Shown here piece by piece: positions 17,392 to 25,253 of a stretch of DNA of 64,000 nt. The notes under the pieces are model-generated. The model had not been told where the DNA came from and searched no databases. It was given only the letters and a program-made list of their open reading frames with translations. Made by a program: the position numbers and the translations under genes. Source of the stretch: UBA1952 sp965246765 (lineage in GTDB: Bacteria > Bacteroidota > Bacteroidia > Chitinophagales > Chitinophagaceae); assembly GCA_965246765.1 (NCBI GenBank), contig CBDFFJ010000003.1:310001-374000 (forward strand). The letters are read 5' to 3'. Numbering within the stretch: the first letter of the stretch is position 1; every line of letters begins with the position of its first letter.

Positions 17392-18144
17392 TTACGGCTG
17401 TCTGCGAACATAGAAATCGCCGGTGGAGCTGAGCAGGTTGCGGATGGTAAGCGTGTCGCGCCCTGTCCATTGACTGCCAAAAATGCTGCTGCTAAAGGTG
17501 GCCTGGAAGATGCTGGACTGGCTGCTACCCGACTGGCTGCTGGTGAGGGTGACGGTGAAGCGCCCCTGACCGAGTGAGAGGTTAGTGACCGAGGTAACGC
17601 CGTAGTTAAAGCCGCCGCTGATAACGTTGCCGCCAGTGGTCTGGGAGTAGGTGCCGGTGAAGTCTTTGCGAAAGATGAAGTCATAGATGTCGCCGGTGCT
17701 GATGGCCGTGCCCCGCCACCTGCTGGAAGCGCCTGAGCCATTGAGCAAAACCGAGCGGGTAGTGTCGCGGCTGTTTGAATTGAGGGTGAAATGATCATTC
17801 TCAATGGCCACCTTCAGCTGGGGCGTGGGCGAGTTGCGGTTGAAGCCGGAGTTGGCGGACTGCCAGTTGTTGAAAGCATAGTTATCGCTGTACCAGTCCA
17901 GCCATACCGTATTCAGTGGCGTGAGCGGGATGGTTTGGGTAGCGCCGGGCTCTATGTGGTATTGGCCTACGCGGTTCTGGCTGCTTGCGTAGTCTGCCTG
18001 CGAGGCGTAGAAATCAAGGTTAAGGCGAACGGTCGTGCCGTTGGTAAAGGCATATTCGGATTGACTGGGGATGGATTCGTGCTTGCTGCAACCCGCAAGA
18101 AGGAAGCAGGCGATGGCAAGCAGGCAGGTACGGTGTAGCAGCAT
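17392..18144 (-). CDS. Lipoprotein A, paralogue of the lipoprotein flanking the S8 protease
   Basis: A 250-residue unrecognised lipoprotein. The signal peptide ends in the lipobox 'LLAGC' with Cys19, followed by SK. It is clearly paralogous to the lipoprotein at 20458-21213. Both start the mature part with GCSKxExIPxQSxYxFTN, and both have YASxADYA, a 'WLDWYSDNYAFNNW'-like block near residue 85 and 'DTTRSVLLNGSGASSRW'-like block near 130. The C-terminal halves diverge and here are rich in Ser/Gly/Thr. It is the last gene of a four-gene operon, 48 bases after the S8 protease gene. The sandwich around a protease suggests a partner, inhibitor or substrate, which is inference only. Confidence 0.75.
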   Translation of the reverse strand: MLLHRTCLLAIACFLLAGCSKHESIPSQSEYAFTNGTTVRLNLDFYASQADYASSQNRVGQYHIEPGATQTIPLTPLNTVWLDWYSDNYAFNNWQSANSGFNRNSPTPQLKVAIENDHFTLNSNSRDTTRSVLLNGSGASSRWRGTAISTGDIYDFIFRKDFTGTYSQTTGGNVISGGFNYGVTSVTNLSLGQGRFTVTLTSSQSGSSQSSIFQATFSSSIFGSQWTGRDTLTIRNLLSSTGDFYVRRQP

Positions 18145-18192
18145 GAGCTTTCTGGCGGCTAAGAAATTTGTGTTCTAAGAAGACAGGTGCTC

Positions 18193-20424
18193 TTATTCAA
18201 ACGTTAGTTTCATAGCCGTGGTGCTGCCGTCATCTGAAGTAAGCCTTACGATGTAAATGCCTTTAGGCAGGCTTTTCAGGCCGATTTCGTGCGTGGCGTA
18301 GCCGGCAGGGGCGTTCCAGCTTCCTGCCCAGGCTTGGCGGCCTGCTATGTCAATGATGCTGATGCCTATGTGTGAAGACTGCTCGCTCAGGAGACCGATG
18401 CTGAAGCCGTCATGTGCAGGATTGGGGAACAGATGGCTGGCAAGGGTGTGTGCGGAAGGCCCGTTAACGCTGGTGGTCTGCAGGGCGCGTTTGAGGGCTG
18501 CGTAGGCATTTACCTTGCCGCCGCCCCATACATTATCCATGGCGGCTCCGGTGTAGGTGTCGCGGATGGCAGTCTGGATCAGGATGTCTTTAATCTGTTG
18601 AGGATCCAGGGCCTTATTGGCCTCAAGCAGCAGGGCAATGATGCCGGATACGCAGGGCGAAGACATGGAGGTGCCGGAAAAAATAGCGTAGCGATAGGTG
18701 CGGCCCGTGACCGGGAAAGGCCAGCTTGCGATTGCCTCGGTAGTATAGCCATTGCCGCCGGGCTGAAAGTCAGGGTCATAGGAGTTGACTGCTGAGGCAA
18801 CGCCATTGCCTGGAGCGGCGATTTCAGGCTTCATACGCCCGTCCTGCGAAGGGCCTATGGAAGAAAAGCTGGCGATGGCGCCTTTGTAGGCAGTTGAATA
18901 GCTGTAGGTGACGCCGCTTGCGCGCCAGGAGGTTTTGGTGGCATATGCCCCAACGGTGATGACGCTTTTTGCGCTGGCATTGTCTGAGATGCTTTGAAGC
19001 GTGTCGCCTTCTACCGCCCAGCTTTGGCCGCCATTGGTAAAGGGAGATTCATATCCGCTTGGCGCTTCCACATAAAGATTCCAGAGGTTGACGGTGCCGC
19101 CTGTGGCGCCGAGCGTGAGGCAGATGCCGTCTGTCACCTTGCTGTACACCTGTAGCAGGGCATGCGTCTTGCCATTGTACTCAGCCGGATTGGCCGCGAG
19201 TGTGAGCGCGCAGGTGTCGCCGTTGGAACCAATAAGCTTAAAGGAATGCACGAGGCCGTCCATGCTCACAAAGCCCGTGCTGGTGACGGGTGTGCTGCCG
19301 TTGTAAAGCGTCACCTTGACAGAGAATGGCTTGCCGGCATCGCCCCACATATCCACCCATGTTTTCTTGATGGATTGGTAGCTGACGAATGTGTTGAGCG
19401 TGCTGTCTGCAGGTGAAAAGGTCTTTTTCAGGTGCAGCTTTGTGTCGCCGTTATTCCCTGCGGAGGTGGCAAAGATTTTGCCCTTGCCCGTAAGGTTATC
19501 CAGCGCCTGACAGTAGAGCGAGGTGCCATCATGCGCGCCGAGTGAAGTCCCCCAGCTGAGATTGATGATGGCGGGCTTGCCCACGCTTGCGGCATAGTTG
19601 TAGATGTAAGAAGCGCCGTCGATCACATCGGCCCCGCCGCCGTTGAGCCATTGCTGCTGCGCGGGCATGATGCCCACCATTACGATATCGCTCAGGGGCG
19701 CCATTCCGCGGAAGCGGAGATTGCTGCCGGAACCGCTGCCGTAACCTGAGCCCGCTGCTATGCCGGCCACGTGGGTGCCGTGGGAAGTAATAGTCTGGTC
19801 GGTGCCGGCGGCGATCATGGAGGCGCTGTCGGTATATTCCGCGCCATAGATATAGCCCGATGGCGGTGTGCCGCTTGTTGCCTTTTGAGCCCATACGCGC
19901 TTTACGCGGTAGTAGGAGCCACCGGTGTCCCAAAGAGATGGGCTGCCGTAGTCAAAGCCCGCGTCTATGATGCCTACCACGACGCCTTTTCCGTAAAAAG
20001 GGCGGCTCAGTCCTGTGCCCTCCTGCACAGAGTCCACGCGGGTGTATTTGCGGGCCGTGTCCAGCGTGGCGTGGATGGGCTCGTCCAGCTGTATGTAGCT
20101 GATGCCGGCGATCCCGGTTGCCGCAGAGACGTTTTCTACCGGGATCTGCGCCGTCCATATGTTTCCGGCCTTTGTGCCGATGCGCACACCGAGGCCGGTA
20201 AGGGCATCTTCCCGGAGGCCCGGCGATACCTGCATCAGGGCGCTGATATAACGGTGGCCGGCAAACTCCTTGTACACATAGCCGGGCACGATGCCGTCTG
20301 GATATTGCCCGGCCTGATGCAGGTAGATTTTGGTGAGGGGAGAAAGTTTAGGCGCTTCCTGGGCCGACAGTCTGAAGGCGGTGAAGGTCAGGAGGATGGC
20401 AATGCCGGGTAAAGTGAGTTTCAT
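18193..20424 (-). CDS. Secreted subtilisin-like (S8) serine protease with T9SS sorting domain
   Basis: A 743-residue exported protease. Signal peptide ends near 'FRLSAQ' (residue 21). An N-terminal propeptide-like region (about 22-140) precedes the S8 catalytic domain, with Asp154 in 'GIIDAGFDYG', His215 in 'SHGTHVAGIAAGSG' and Ser near 586 in 'FSGTSMSSPCVSG'. The oxyanion Asn region is 'IFATSAGNNGD'. The domain is long, with an inserted beta-rich segment (about 330-470). The tail from 'LFPNPAHDGFSIG' is a type A T9SS sorting domain. The gene is flanked on both sides by paralogous lipoprotein genes at 33 and 48 bases, all on one strand. Confidence 0.93.
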   Translation of the reverse strand: MKLTLPGIAILLTFTAFRLSAQEAPKLSPLTKIYLHQAGQYPDGIVPGYVYKEFAGHRYISALMQVSPGLREDALTGLGVRIGTKAGNIWTAQIPVENVSAATGIAGISYIQLDEPIHATLDTARKYTRVDSVQEGTGLSRPFYGKGVVVGIIDAGFDYGSPSLWDTGGSYYRVKRVWAQKATSGTPPSGYIYGAEYTDSASMIAAGTDQTITSHGTHVAGIAAGSGYGSGSGSNLRFRGMAPLSDIVMVGIMPAQQQWLNGGGADVIDGASYIYNYAASVGKPAIINLSWGTSLGAHDGTSLYCQALDNLTGKGKIFATSAGNNGDTKLHLKKTFSPADSTLNTFVSYQSIKKTWVDMWGDAGKPFSVKVTLYNGSTPVTSTGFVSMDGLVHSFKLIGSNGDTCALTLAANPAEYNGKTHALLQVYSKVTDGICLTLGATGGTVNLWNLYVEAPSGYESPFTNGGQSWAVEGDTLQSISDNASAKSVITVGAYATKTSWRASGVTYSYSTAYKGAIASFSSIGPSQDGRMKPEIAAPGNGVASAVNSYDPDFQPGGNGYTTEAIASWPFPVTGRTYRYAIFSGTSMSSPCVSGIIALLLEANKALDPQQIKDILIQTAIRDTYTGAAMDNVWGGGKVNAYAALKRALQTTSVNGPSAHTLASHLFPNPAHDGFSIGLLSEQSSHIGISIIDIAGRQAWAGSWNAPAGYATHEIGLKSLPKGIYIVRLTSDDGSTTAMKLTFE

Positions 20425-20457
20425 AAGCTGGGTACAGGCAGTAGCCCTGGAGTAGAT

Positions 20458-21213
20458 TTATTGACGCGTTATATAATTGATATCGTTAGAATTGTCGCCG
20501 GCAAATGTGAGGAGCATCACATTGCGGCCGGTATGTATTACGGCATCATTGCTAAGATAGCACGCGGCGCTGGCAAAAACCTGTCCGTTTTCGTCCAGCA
20601 CAACTGCATAAAAGTTTTGATAATGCATGGGCAGGCTGCCTGGATGATTTATAAAGTAGGTGAAGGTTCGCACTGTTTCTGCTCCGGAGGCCGGCATATA
20701 CTTATACTGAACCGTAAAATCTTTGAAAAAGCTAAAGCTCACCGCACCGTCATGGCTGCTGGTATGGGTTACGGCTCCGGTCCAGGTGCTGGAGATACCA
20801 TTGCCGTTTATAAGTACAGATCGGGACGTGTCCGAGCCGGAGGCATTAAAGTTGAAATGGTCGGCCTCAGCCGCAATCGTAATTGTATTGGCGGGCGTGA
20901 TCTCTCTGTCCTGAAATATCGTGCTGACCCAGTTGTTCAGCGTGTAGGCGTCGCTATACCAGTCAATCCAGTAAGTGCGGCCTATGTCAAGTGTTATTTC
21001 CCGCCTGGCGCCCGCCTCCACGGTATAGCTTGACTGCCTGTTTGTATCTCTGGCATAGTCTGCGTGGCTGGCATACAGGTCAAGAGTGATACGCCTGTCT
21101 GTTTGATTTGTAAAAGAGTAAGCGCTTTGGGTAGGGATGCCTTCCCGCTTACTGCAGCCGGCAAAGGCACATGTGGCAACCATGATGGCGCAAAGCAGGT
21201 AGTGCTTCATCAT
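20458..21213 (-). CDS. Lipoprotein B, paralogue of lipoprotein A
   Basis: A 251-residue lipoprotein with lipobox 'AFAGC' (Cys20), mature start 'CSKREGIPTQSAYSFTN', then 'LYASHADYARDTNR', 'YWIDWYSDAYTLNNW' and 'DTSRSVLINGNGISSTW'. These blocks align with lipoprotein A (17392-18144), while the last 100 residues are different, with 'FSFFKDFTVQYKY'. Family unrecognised; the repeated Trp/Tyr/Asn blocks suggest a beta-rich ligand- or protein-binding domain. It begins three bases after the Uma2 stop codon and ends 33 bases before the S8 protease start, so these genes are almost certainly co-transcribed. Confidence 0.75.
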   Translation of the reverse strand: MMKHYLLCAIMVATCAFAGCSKREGIPTQSAYSFTNQTDRRITLDLYASHADYARDTNRQSSYTVEAGARREITLDIGRTYWIDWYSDAYTLNNWVSTIFQDREITPANTITIAAEADHFNFNASGSDTSRSVLINGNGISSTWTGAVTHTSSHDGAVSFSFFKDFTVQYKYMPASGAETVRTFTYFINHPGSLPMHYQNFYAVVLDENGQVFASAACYLSNDAVIHTGRNVMLLTFAGDNSNDINYITRQ

Positions 21214-21216
21214 TGT

Positions 21217-21816
21217 CTAATCTTCAAATACTTCTTCAAGATCTAAGCTAAAGCCAGGCAGAACGGGCGTAGTGACTAAATCGCCTGAAGTAAGTAAATG
21301 CGTTGGCTGGTATTTGCCATCCGCATCCAGCAGGTAGCGGAAGAAAGTCTTGTCCTGAGGCGAGACGATCCAGTATTCCTTTACCCCACTTTCTTCATAG
21401 ACCTCGTACTTGTTCTTCAGCTCCTTTTTATTGTTGGAAGGCGAAAGTATTTCCACAACGATGTCCGGCGCGCCGACGCAGCCCTTATCATCCAGCTTTG
21501 CCGGGTCGCAAACCACGCAGATGTCGGGCTGGAGTACCGTGATGATGTCTTCGTCTCTGTTTGATTTTCGTGGAAGGCGAACATCAAAAGGAGCTGAGAA
21601 TACACGACAGCTTTTGCCTCGCAAAGCACCCCAGATCGGCCCGGAAATTTTAGAAGAAATCCATTGATGGCGCATATTGGGCGCGGGGCTCATTTGGAAT
21701 ATCCTTCCCTTAATCAACTCCAGTCGCTCCTCTACCGTCCAGCGCAGATAATCCGCGTACGTGTAGATGCCGGTGTAATTGAAGTCAGGCTCATTCACCT
21801 GTATCTGGGTTTCCAT
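21217..21816 (-). CDS. Uma2 family restriction-endonuclease-like protein
   Basis: Uma2 (DUF820) proteins have a PD-(D/E)xK nuclease fold; they are abundant in cyanobacteria and Bacteroidota and their biological role is not settled. From ATG 21816 the product has 199 residues. The pattern is complete: 'RLELIKGRIFQMSPAPNMRH' at about 30-50, 'VLQPDICVVCD' (active-site Asp), 'GAPDIVVEILSPSNNKKELK' (Glu and Lys of the nuclease motif) and 'YEESGVKEYWIVSP'. It is the first gene of the lipoprotein/S8 protease operon, three bases before lipoprotein B. A second Uma2 gene lies at 28033-28581. Confidence 0.88.
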   Translation of the reverse strand: METQIQVNEPDFNYTGIYTYADYLRWTVEERLELIKGRIFQMSPAPNMRHQWISSKISGPIWGALRGKSCRVFSAPFDVRLPRKSNRDEDIITVLQPDICVVCDPAKLDDKGCVGAPDIVVEILSPSNNKKELKNKYEVYEESGVKEYWIVSPQDKTFFRYLLDADGKYQPTHLLTSGDLVTTPVLPGFSLDLEEVFED

Positions 21817-21852
21817 TAGCTCAAATTTACTGCTGTTCCCGCGTAACATATC

Positions 21853-21886
21853 AATAAAAAAGCCGCCGGCTTTCGCCGGCGGCTTT
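21853..21886 (-). terminator. Terminator of dnaK
   Basis: A perfect 12-bp stem (21859-21870 with 21875-21886) has a TTTC/GAAA loop and continues, on the minus strand, into a T-run. It lies 28 bases after the dnaK stop codon. Confidence 0.9.
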
Positions 21887-21914
21887 ACAGAAACACGCGA
21901 AACGCGTCCCTATC

Positions 21915-23819
21915 TTATTTTACTTCCTCGTACTCAGCGTCAGCTACATTGCCATCATTACCGCCTGCTGGCTGGCCTTGCTGAGCGCCCATGCCGTCTG
22001 CGCCCGGAGCGCCGCCATCTGCGCCTGCGTACATGTGCTGGCTGCCTGCCTGCCATGCAGCATTCAGCTTTTCCATGGCGCTGTCAATGCCCGAGAGATT
22101 TTCGCTTTTGTGCGCTTCGCGAAGGTCGTTGAGCGCGCTTTCAATGGCGCTCTTTTCGCCTGCAGGAATCTTATCGCCGTAATCCTTCAATTGCTTTTCG
22201 GAATTGAAAATCAGGCTGTCGGCCATGTTGAGCTTCTCAACGCGCTCACGCACTTCCTTGTCGGCTGCTTCATTGGCCTTCGCTTCGTCCTTCATGCGCT
22301 CAATTTCCTCTTTGGAGAGACCGGAGCCTGCTTCAATGCGGATGTTCTGCTGCTTGCCTGTGCCCTTGTCCTTTGCGGTTACGTTCAGGATACCATTGGC
22401 GTCAATGTCAAAGGTTACTTCAATCTGCGGTACGCCGCGCGGCGCTGGTGGAATGCCGTCCAGGTTAAAGCGGCCGAGGTTCTTATTGTCCTTCGCCATC
22501 GGGCGCTCGCCTTGCAGCACTACGAGGTCAACAGACGGCTGATTGTCGGCAGCAGTTGAGAAAGTTTCAGACTTCTTCGTAGGGATAGTAGTATTGGACT
22601 CAATGAGCTTGGTCATCACGCCGCCCATGGTTTCAATGCCGAGGGAAAGCGGGGTAACGTCCAGCAGGAGCACGTCCTTCACGTCGCCGGTCAGTACGCC
22701 GCCCTGGATGGCCGCGCCGATGGCAACAACTTCATCCGGGTTCACGCTGCGGTTTGGCTTCTTGCCAAAGAACTTTTCTACTACCTCGCCCACCTTAGGA
22801 ATGCGGGTAGAGCCGCCCACCATGATTACTTCGTCAATCTCAGACGTATTCATGCCGGCGTCTTTCAGCGCCTTGCGGCAAGGTTCCAATGTACGCTCAA
22901 CGAGCTTGTCGGTAAGCTGCTCAAACTTCGCGCGGCTCAGCTTACGCACAAGGTGCTTTGGAACACCGTCAACGGCTGTGATGTAGGGCAGATTGATTTC
23001 GGTTTCCTGTGAAGAAGACAGCTCAATCTTCGCCTTTTCAGAAGCTTCCTTCAGGCGCTGCCAGCTCATCGGGTCTTTGTGCAGGTCAATGGCTTCGTCC
23101 TTCTTGAACTCGTCGGCCAGCCAGTCCATGATTACCTTGTCAAAGTCATCGCCGCCGAGGTGGGTGTCACCGTTGGTGCTCTTTACTTCAAATACGCCGT
23201 CGCCAAGCTCAAGAATTGAGATATCAAACGTACCGCCGCCGAGGTCAAACACGGCAATCTTGCTGTCCTTGTGCTGCTTGTCAAGGCCATACGCCAGCGC
23301 TGCAGCGGTAGGCTCATTGATGATACGGCGAACGGTGAGCCCGGCAATTTCACCGGCTTCTTTCGTAGCCTGACGCTGGGCGTCGTTGAAGTAAGCCGGA
23401 ACGGTAATCACCGCTTCCTTCACTTCAGTGCCGAGAAAATCTTCGGCGGTTTTCTTCATCTTCTGCAGAATCATTGCAGAGATTTCCTGGGGCGTGTACG
23501 GCCGGCCGTCAATATCCACGCGGGTGGTATTGTTGTCGCCCTTCATCACCTGGTAGGAATTATGCTTGATTTCTTCGCCTACTTCGTCAAAGCGGCGGCC
23601 CATGTAGCGCTTAATAGACTGAATGGTTGCGGTAGGGTTGGTAATCGCCTGGCGCTTGGCCGGGTCGCCTACTTTGCGCTCGCCATTCTTAAGAAAAGCA
23701 ACGATGGAAGGCGTCGTGCGGCGGCCTTCGTCGTTTGCAATTACGACGGGCTCGCCGCCTTCCATAACGGCCACGCAGGAGTTGGTGGTGCCGAGGTCTA
23801 TACCGATAATTTTAGCCAT
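21915..23819 (-). CDS. dnaK: Molecular chaperone DnaK (Hsp70)
   Basis: ATP-dependent chaperone that folds and holds proteins with DnaJ and GrpE. The 634-residue product is full length. The nucleotide-binding domain (1 to about 380) contains 'GIDLGTTNSCVAVMEGGEPV' , 'VPAYFNDAQRQATKEAG', 'AVFDLGGGTFDISILELGDG' and 'VMVGGSTRIPKV'. The substrate-binding domain begins after the linker 'DVLLLDVTPLSLGIET', and the helical lid ends in a Gly/Gln-rich tail with terminal 'EYEEVK'. dnaJ and grpE are not adjacent. It stands alone between its own terminator and that of the upstream gene. Confidence 0.99.
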   Translation of the reverse strand: MAKIIGIDLGTTNSCVAVMEGGEPVVIANDEGRRTTPSIVAFLKNGERKVGDPAKRQAITNPTATIQSIKRYMGRRFDEVGEEIKHNSYQVMKGDNNTTRVDIDGRPYTPQEISAMILQKMKKTAEDFLGTEVKEAVITVPAYFNDAQRQATKEAGEIAGLTVRRIINEPTAAALAYGLDKQHKDSKIAVFDLGGGTFDISILELGDGVFEVKSTNGDTHLGGDDFDKVIMDWLADEFKKDEAIDLHKDPMSWQRLKEASEKAKIELSSSQETEINLPYITAVDGVPKHLVRKLSRAKFEQLTDKLVERTLEPCRKALKDAGMNTSEIDEVIMVGGSTRIPKVGEVVEKFFGKKPNRSVNPDEVVAIGAAIQGGVLTGDVKDVLLLDVTPLSLGIETMGGVMTKLIESNTTIPTKKSETFSTAADNQPSVDLVVLQGERPMAKDNKNLGRFNLDGIPPAPRGVPQIEVTFDIDANGILNVTAKDKGTGKQQNIRIEAGSGLSKEEIERMKDEAKANEAADKEVRERVEKLNMADSLIFNSEKQLKDYGDKIPAGEKSAIESALNDLREAHKSENLSGIDSAMEKLNAAWQAGSQHMYAGADGGAPGADGMGAQQGQPAGGNDGNVADAEYEEVK

Positions 23820-23824
23820 GTTTT

Positions 23825-23862
23825 CTTGAATTATGAGTTATGAATGATGAATTATTAATGTT
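23825..23862. repeat. Short-period direct repeat in the dnaK leader
   Basis: Immediately before the dnaK start the sequence repeats ATGAGTT/ATGAATG/ATGAATT/ATTAATG about every seven to eight bases. No inverted arm is visible. It lies in the presumed 5' leader and could be a structured or protein-bound mRNA element. The rest of 23863-23944 shows no clear heat-shock operator such as CIRCE. Confidence 0.45.
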
Positions 23863-23944
23863 GAACTTCAGCCGCAACAGGTCAATTAAAGTGCCATGCC
23901 TGCCAATGGCGCAATATTGTCACGCCTTGCTGTCATTATGCAAG

Positions 23945-23973
23945 AAAAAGCCCCATTGCTGGTGCAATGGGGC
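23945..23973 (-). terminator. Terminator of the lipoprotein gene upstream of dnaK
   Basis: A perfect 10-bp stem (23950-23959 with 23964-23973) and TGGT loop is followed on the minus strand by five T residues. Confidence 0.9.
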
Positions 23974-24008
23974 AGAATATTTCGGGGATAGCTGAAAGAC
24001 TGGCAATA

Positions 24009-25061
24009 TCAGCGCGCCTTAAAGCCCAGCTGCGGCAAGCCCCTGATGACGGAGTCAAGGGTCCTGGCTTCAATGGGGATGTGCCGGTATGTACGCTTTG
24101 CCCGCGTTGAAAACAGACCGTACGCGTTGGCGCCCCTCATGTTGGTGTAGAGAATCTTTATCTGGTCGGCGGTGAGGCCGCCCTGCGCGCCGTTTATCAG
24201 CTGATAGGTGTACAGATCATTGCTCCCCGCCCATACAATAATGCTTGCGCTGTCCAGGTACCGGGTGGTGCCGGCGGGGGCAGCAGGGATTGCGCTGCCG
24301 AGGAAGCCGAAAAAGCTCCGCGCGGGTACGGAAAGGGTCACAGCAGCAGCATCGCTTTGCCTTACGAGGGACGATACTATCTTGTAATCCACAGAATCCT
24401 TCGTTTCTACACCTCCGCTCTTTACGCCGTAATGAAACCGGACATAGGCGTCAAAATAGCGCGAGTTGGCCGGCACAATCAGTGTCAGATCAAAGGGCGA
24501 GCTGGCGCTTGGCAGCAGAAAGGCCAGCTCGTAGGAGTTGTTGGGGTTGTAGAGCTTGGAGAGAAAAAACTTATCGTTGTTGTCCGAGATTACCGGCGTC
24601 ACGCCTGAATCCTTCTCGCCGGTCTTGGGGTTGTAGATTACCAGGCGGTAATACCGGTCAGCGTTGAGCAGGCGCTTCGTCTTGTAAGCAAAGCTTGGCG
24701 AGCTGAAGAACACGCCGGAGTCTTTCTGATAGTTTTCGTTGTTGAGGTCCACGCGCTGAAGCGTCTCGTCGGCAAAGACAGTGGCACTGGCCGTAGTGTC
24801 GGATACCTCCTTCAGATGCACCTCCAGCGGATCGTAAAAATTGGAGTCTTTGCTGCTCACGAATGCCAGGCTGTTCCCTTCATCATAAAAAGCCTTCTGG
24901 ATGCGGATGTAATGCGCGGTGTCGCCGATGTCCATCAATCCGTAAACGACCGTAATGGGCCTGTATGGAGCGCCTACCGTAAAATCTTCGGAGCATGAAG
25001 CAAACAGACCAAGCAAGGGTAAAAGGAGAACAGGCAGGCTTCTGCGGATAATAGCGGGCAT
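24009..25061 (-). CDS. Hypothetical lipoprotein (DUF4249-like)
   Basis: A 350-residue lipoprotein if started at the ATG at 25061. The signal peptide ends 'LLGLFASC' with the lipid-modified Cys, followed by 'SEDFTVGAPYRPITVVYGLM', which resembles the start of Bacteroidota DUF4249 proteins ('VV.G.I/M' then a calcium-free beta-sandwich). The rest is beta-rich with repeated Tyr/Phe-Asp-Ser patterns and 'YRHIPIEARTLDSVIRGLPQ' at the C-terminus. DUF4249 proteins often neighbour TonB-dependent receptors, but none is present here. A perfect promoter box lies 24 bases upstream and a terminator follows, so it is a single-gene unit. Confidence 0.6.
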   Translation of the reverse strand: MPAIIRRSLPVLLLPLLGLFASCSEDFTVGAPYRPITVVYGLMDIGDTAHYIRIQKAFYDEGNSLAFVSSKDSNFYDPLEVHLKEVSDTTASATVFADETLQRVDLNNENYQKDSGVFFSSPSFAYKTKRLLNADRYYRLVIYNPKTGEKDSGVTPVISDNNDKFFLSKLYNPNNSYELAFLLPSASSPFDLTLIVPANSRYFDAYVRFHYGVKSGGVETKDSVDYKIVSSLVRQSDAAAVTLSVPARSFFGFLGSAIPAAPAGTTRYLDSASIIVWAGSNDLYTYQLINGAQGGLTADQIKILYTNMRGANAYGLFSTRAKRTYRHIPIEARTLDSVIRGLPQLGFKAR

Positions 25062-25085
25062 GTGGATGCTGATATATAAGGTGCG

Positions 25086-25093
25086 CAAAGATA
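25086..25093 (-). promoter_or_regulatory. -7 promoter box of the DUF4249-like lipoprotein gene
   Basis: TATCTTTG on the minus strand is an exact match to TAnnTTTG, 24 bases before the ATG at 25061. No clear -33 TTTG was found. Confidence 0.55.
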
Positions 25094-25198
25094 GGGGGAT
25101 TGAATGCTGCGCCTTTGCGGCGCATCCCCGCCACTAAACGCCCGAAGACCGCAAATAGTGTGGCGGCAATGCCCTTTCAGACGCGCCGCTAAGGCCTG

Positions 25199-25206
25199 TA
25201 CTTTTG
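25199..25206 (+). promoter_or_regulatory. -7 promoter box of argS
   Basis: TACTTTTG is an exact TAnnTTTG match 47 bases before the argS ATG. CTTTC at 25174-25178, about 20 bases upstream, is a plausible weak -33 element. Confidence 0.5.
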
Positions 25207-25253
25207 CCGGCAGGCAGCTTGCCCCCAGTCCTTACCCGCTTACCCTAATCGCA

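Noticed and set aside
17030..17432. Two overlapping plus-strand open frames of 117 and 109 codons with heptad repeats
   Set aside because: They are open only because the 21-bp array has no stop in two frames; there is no signal peptide or known domain, and frames run into the neighbour's 3' end. Treated as array by-product.
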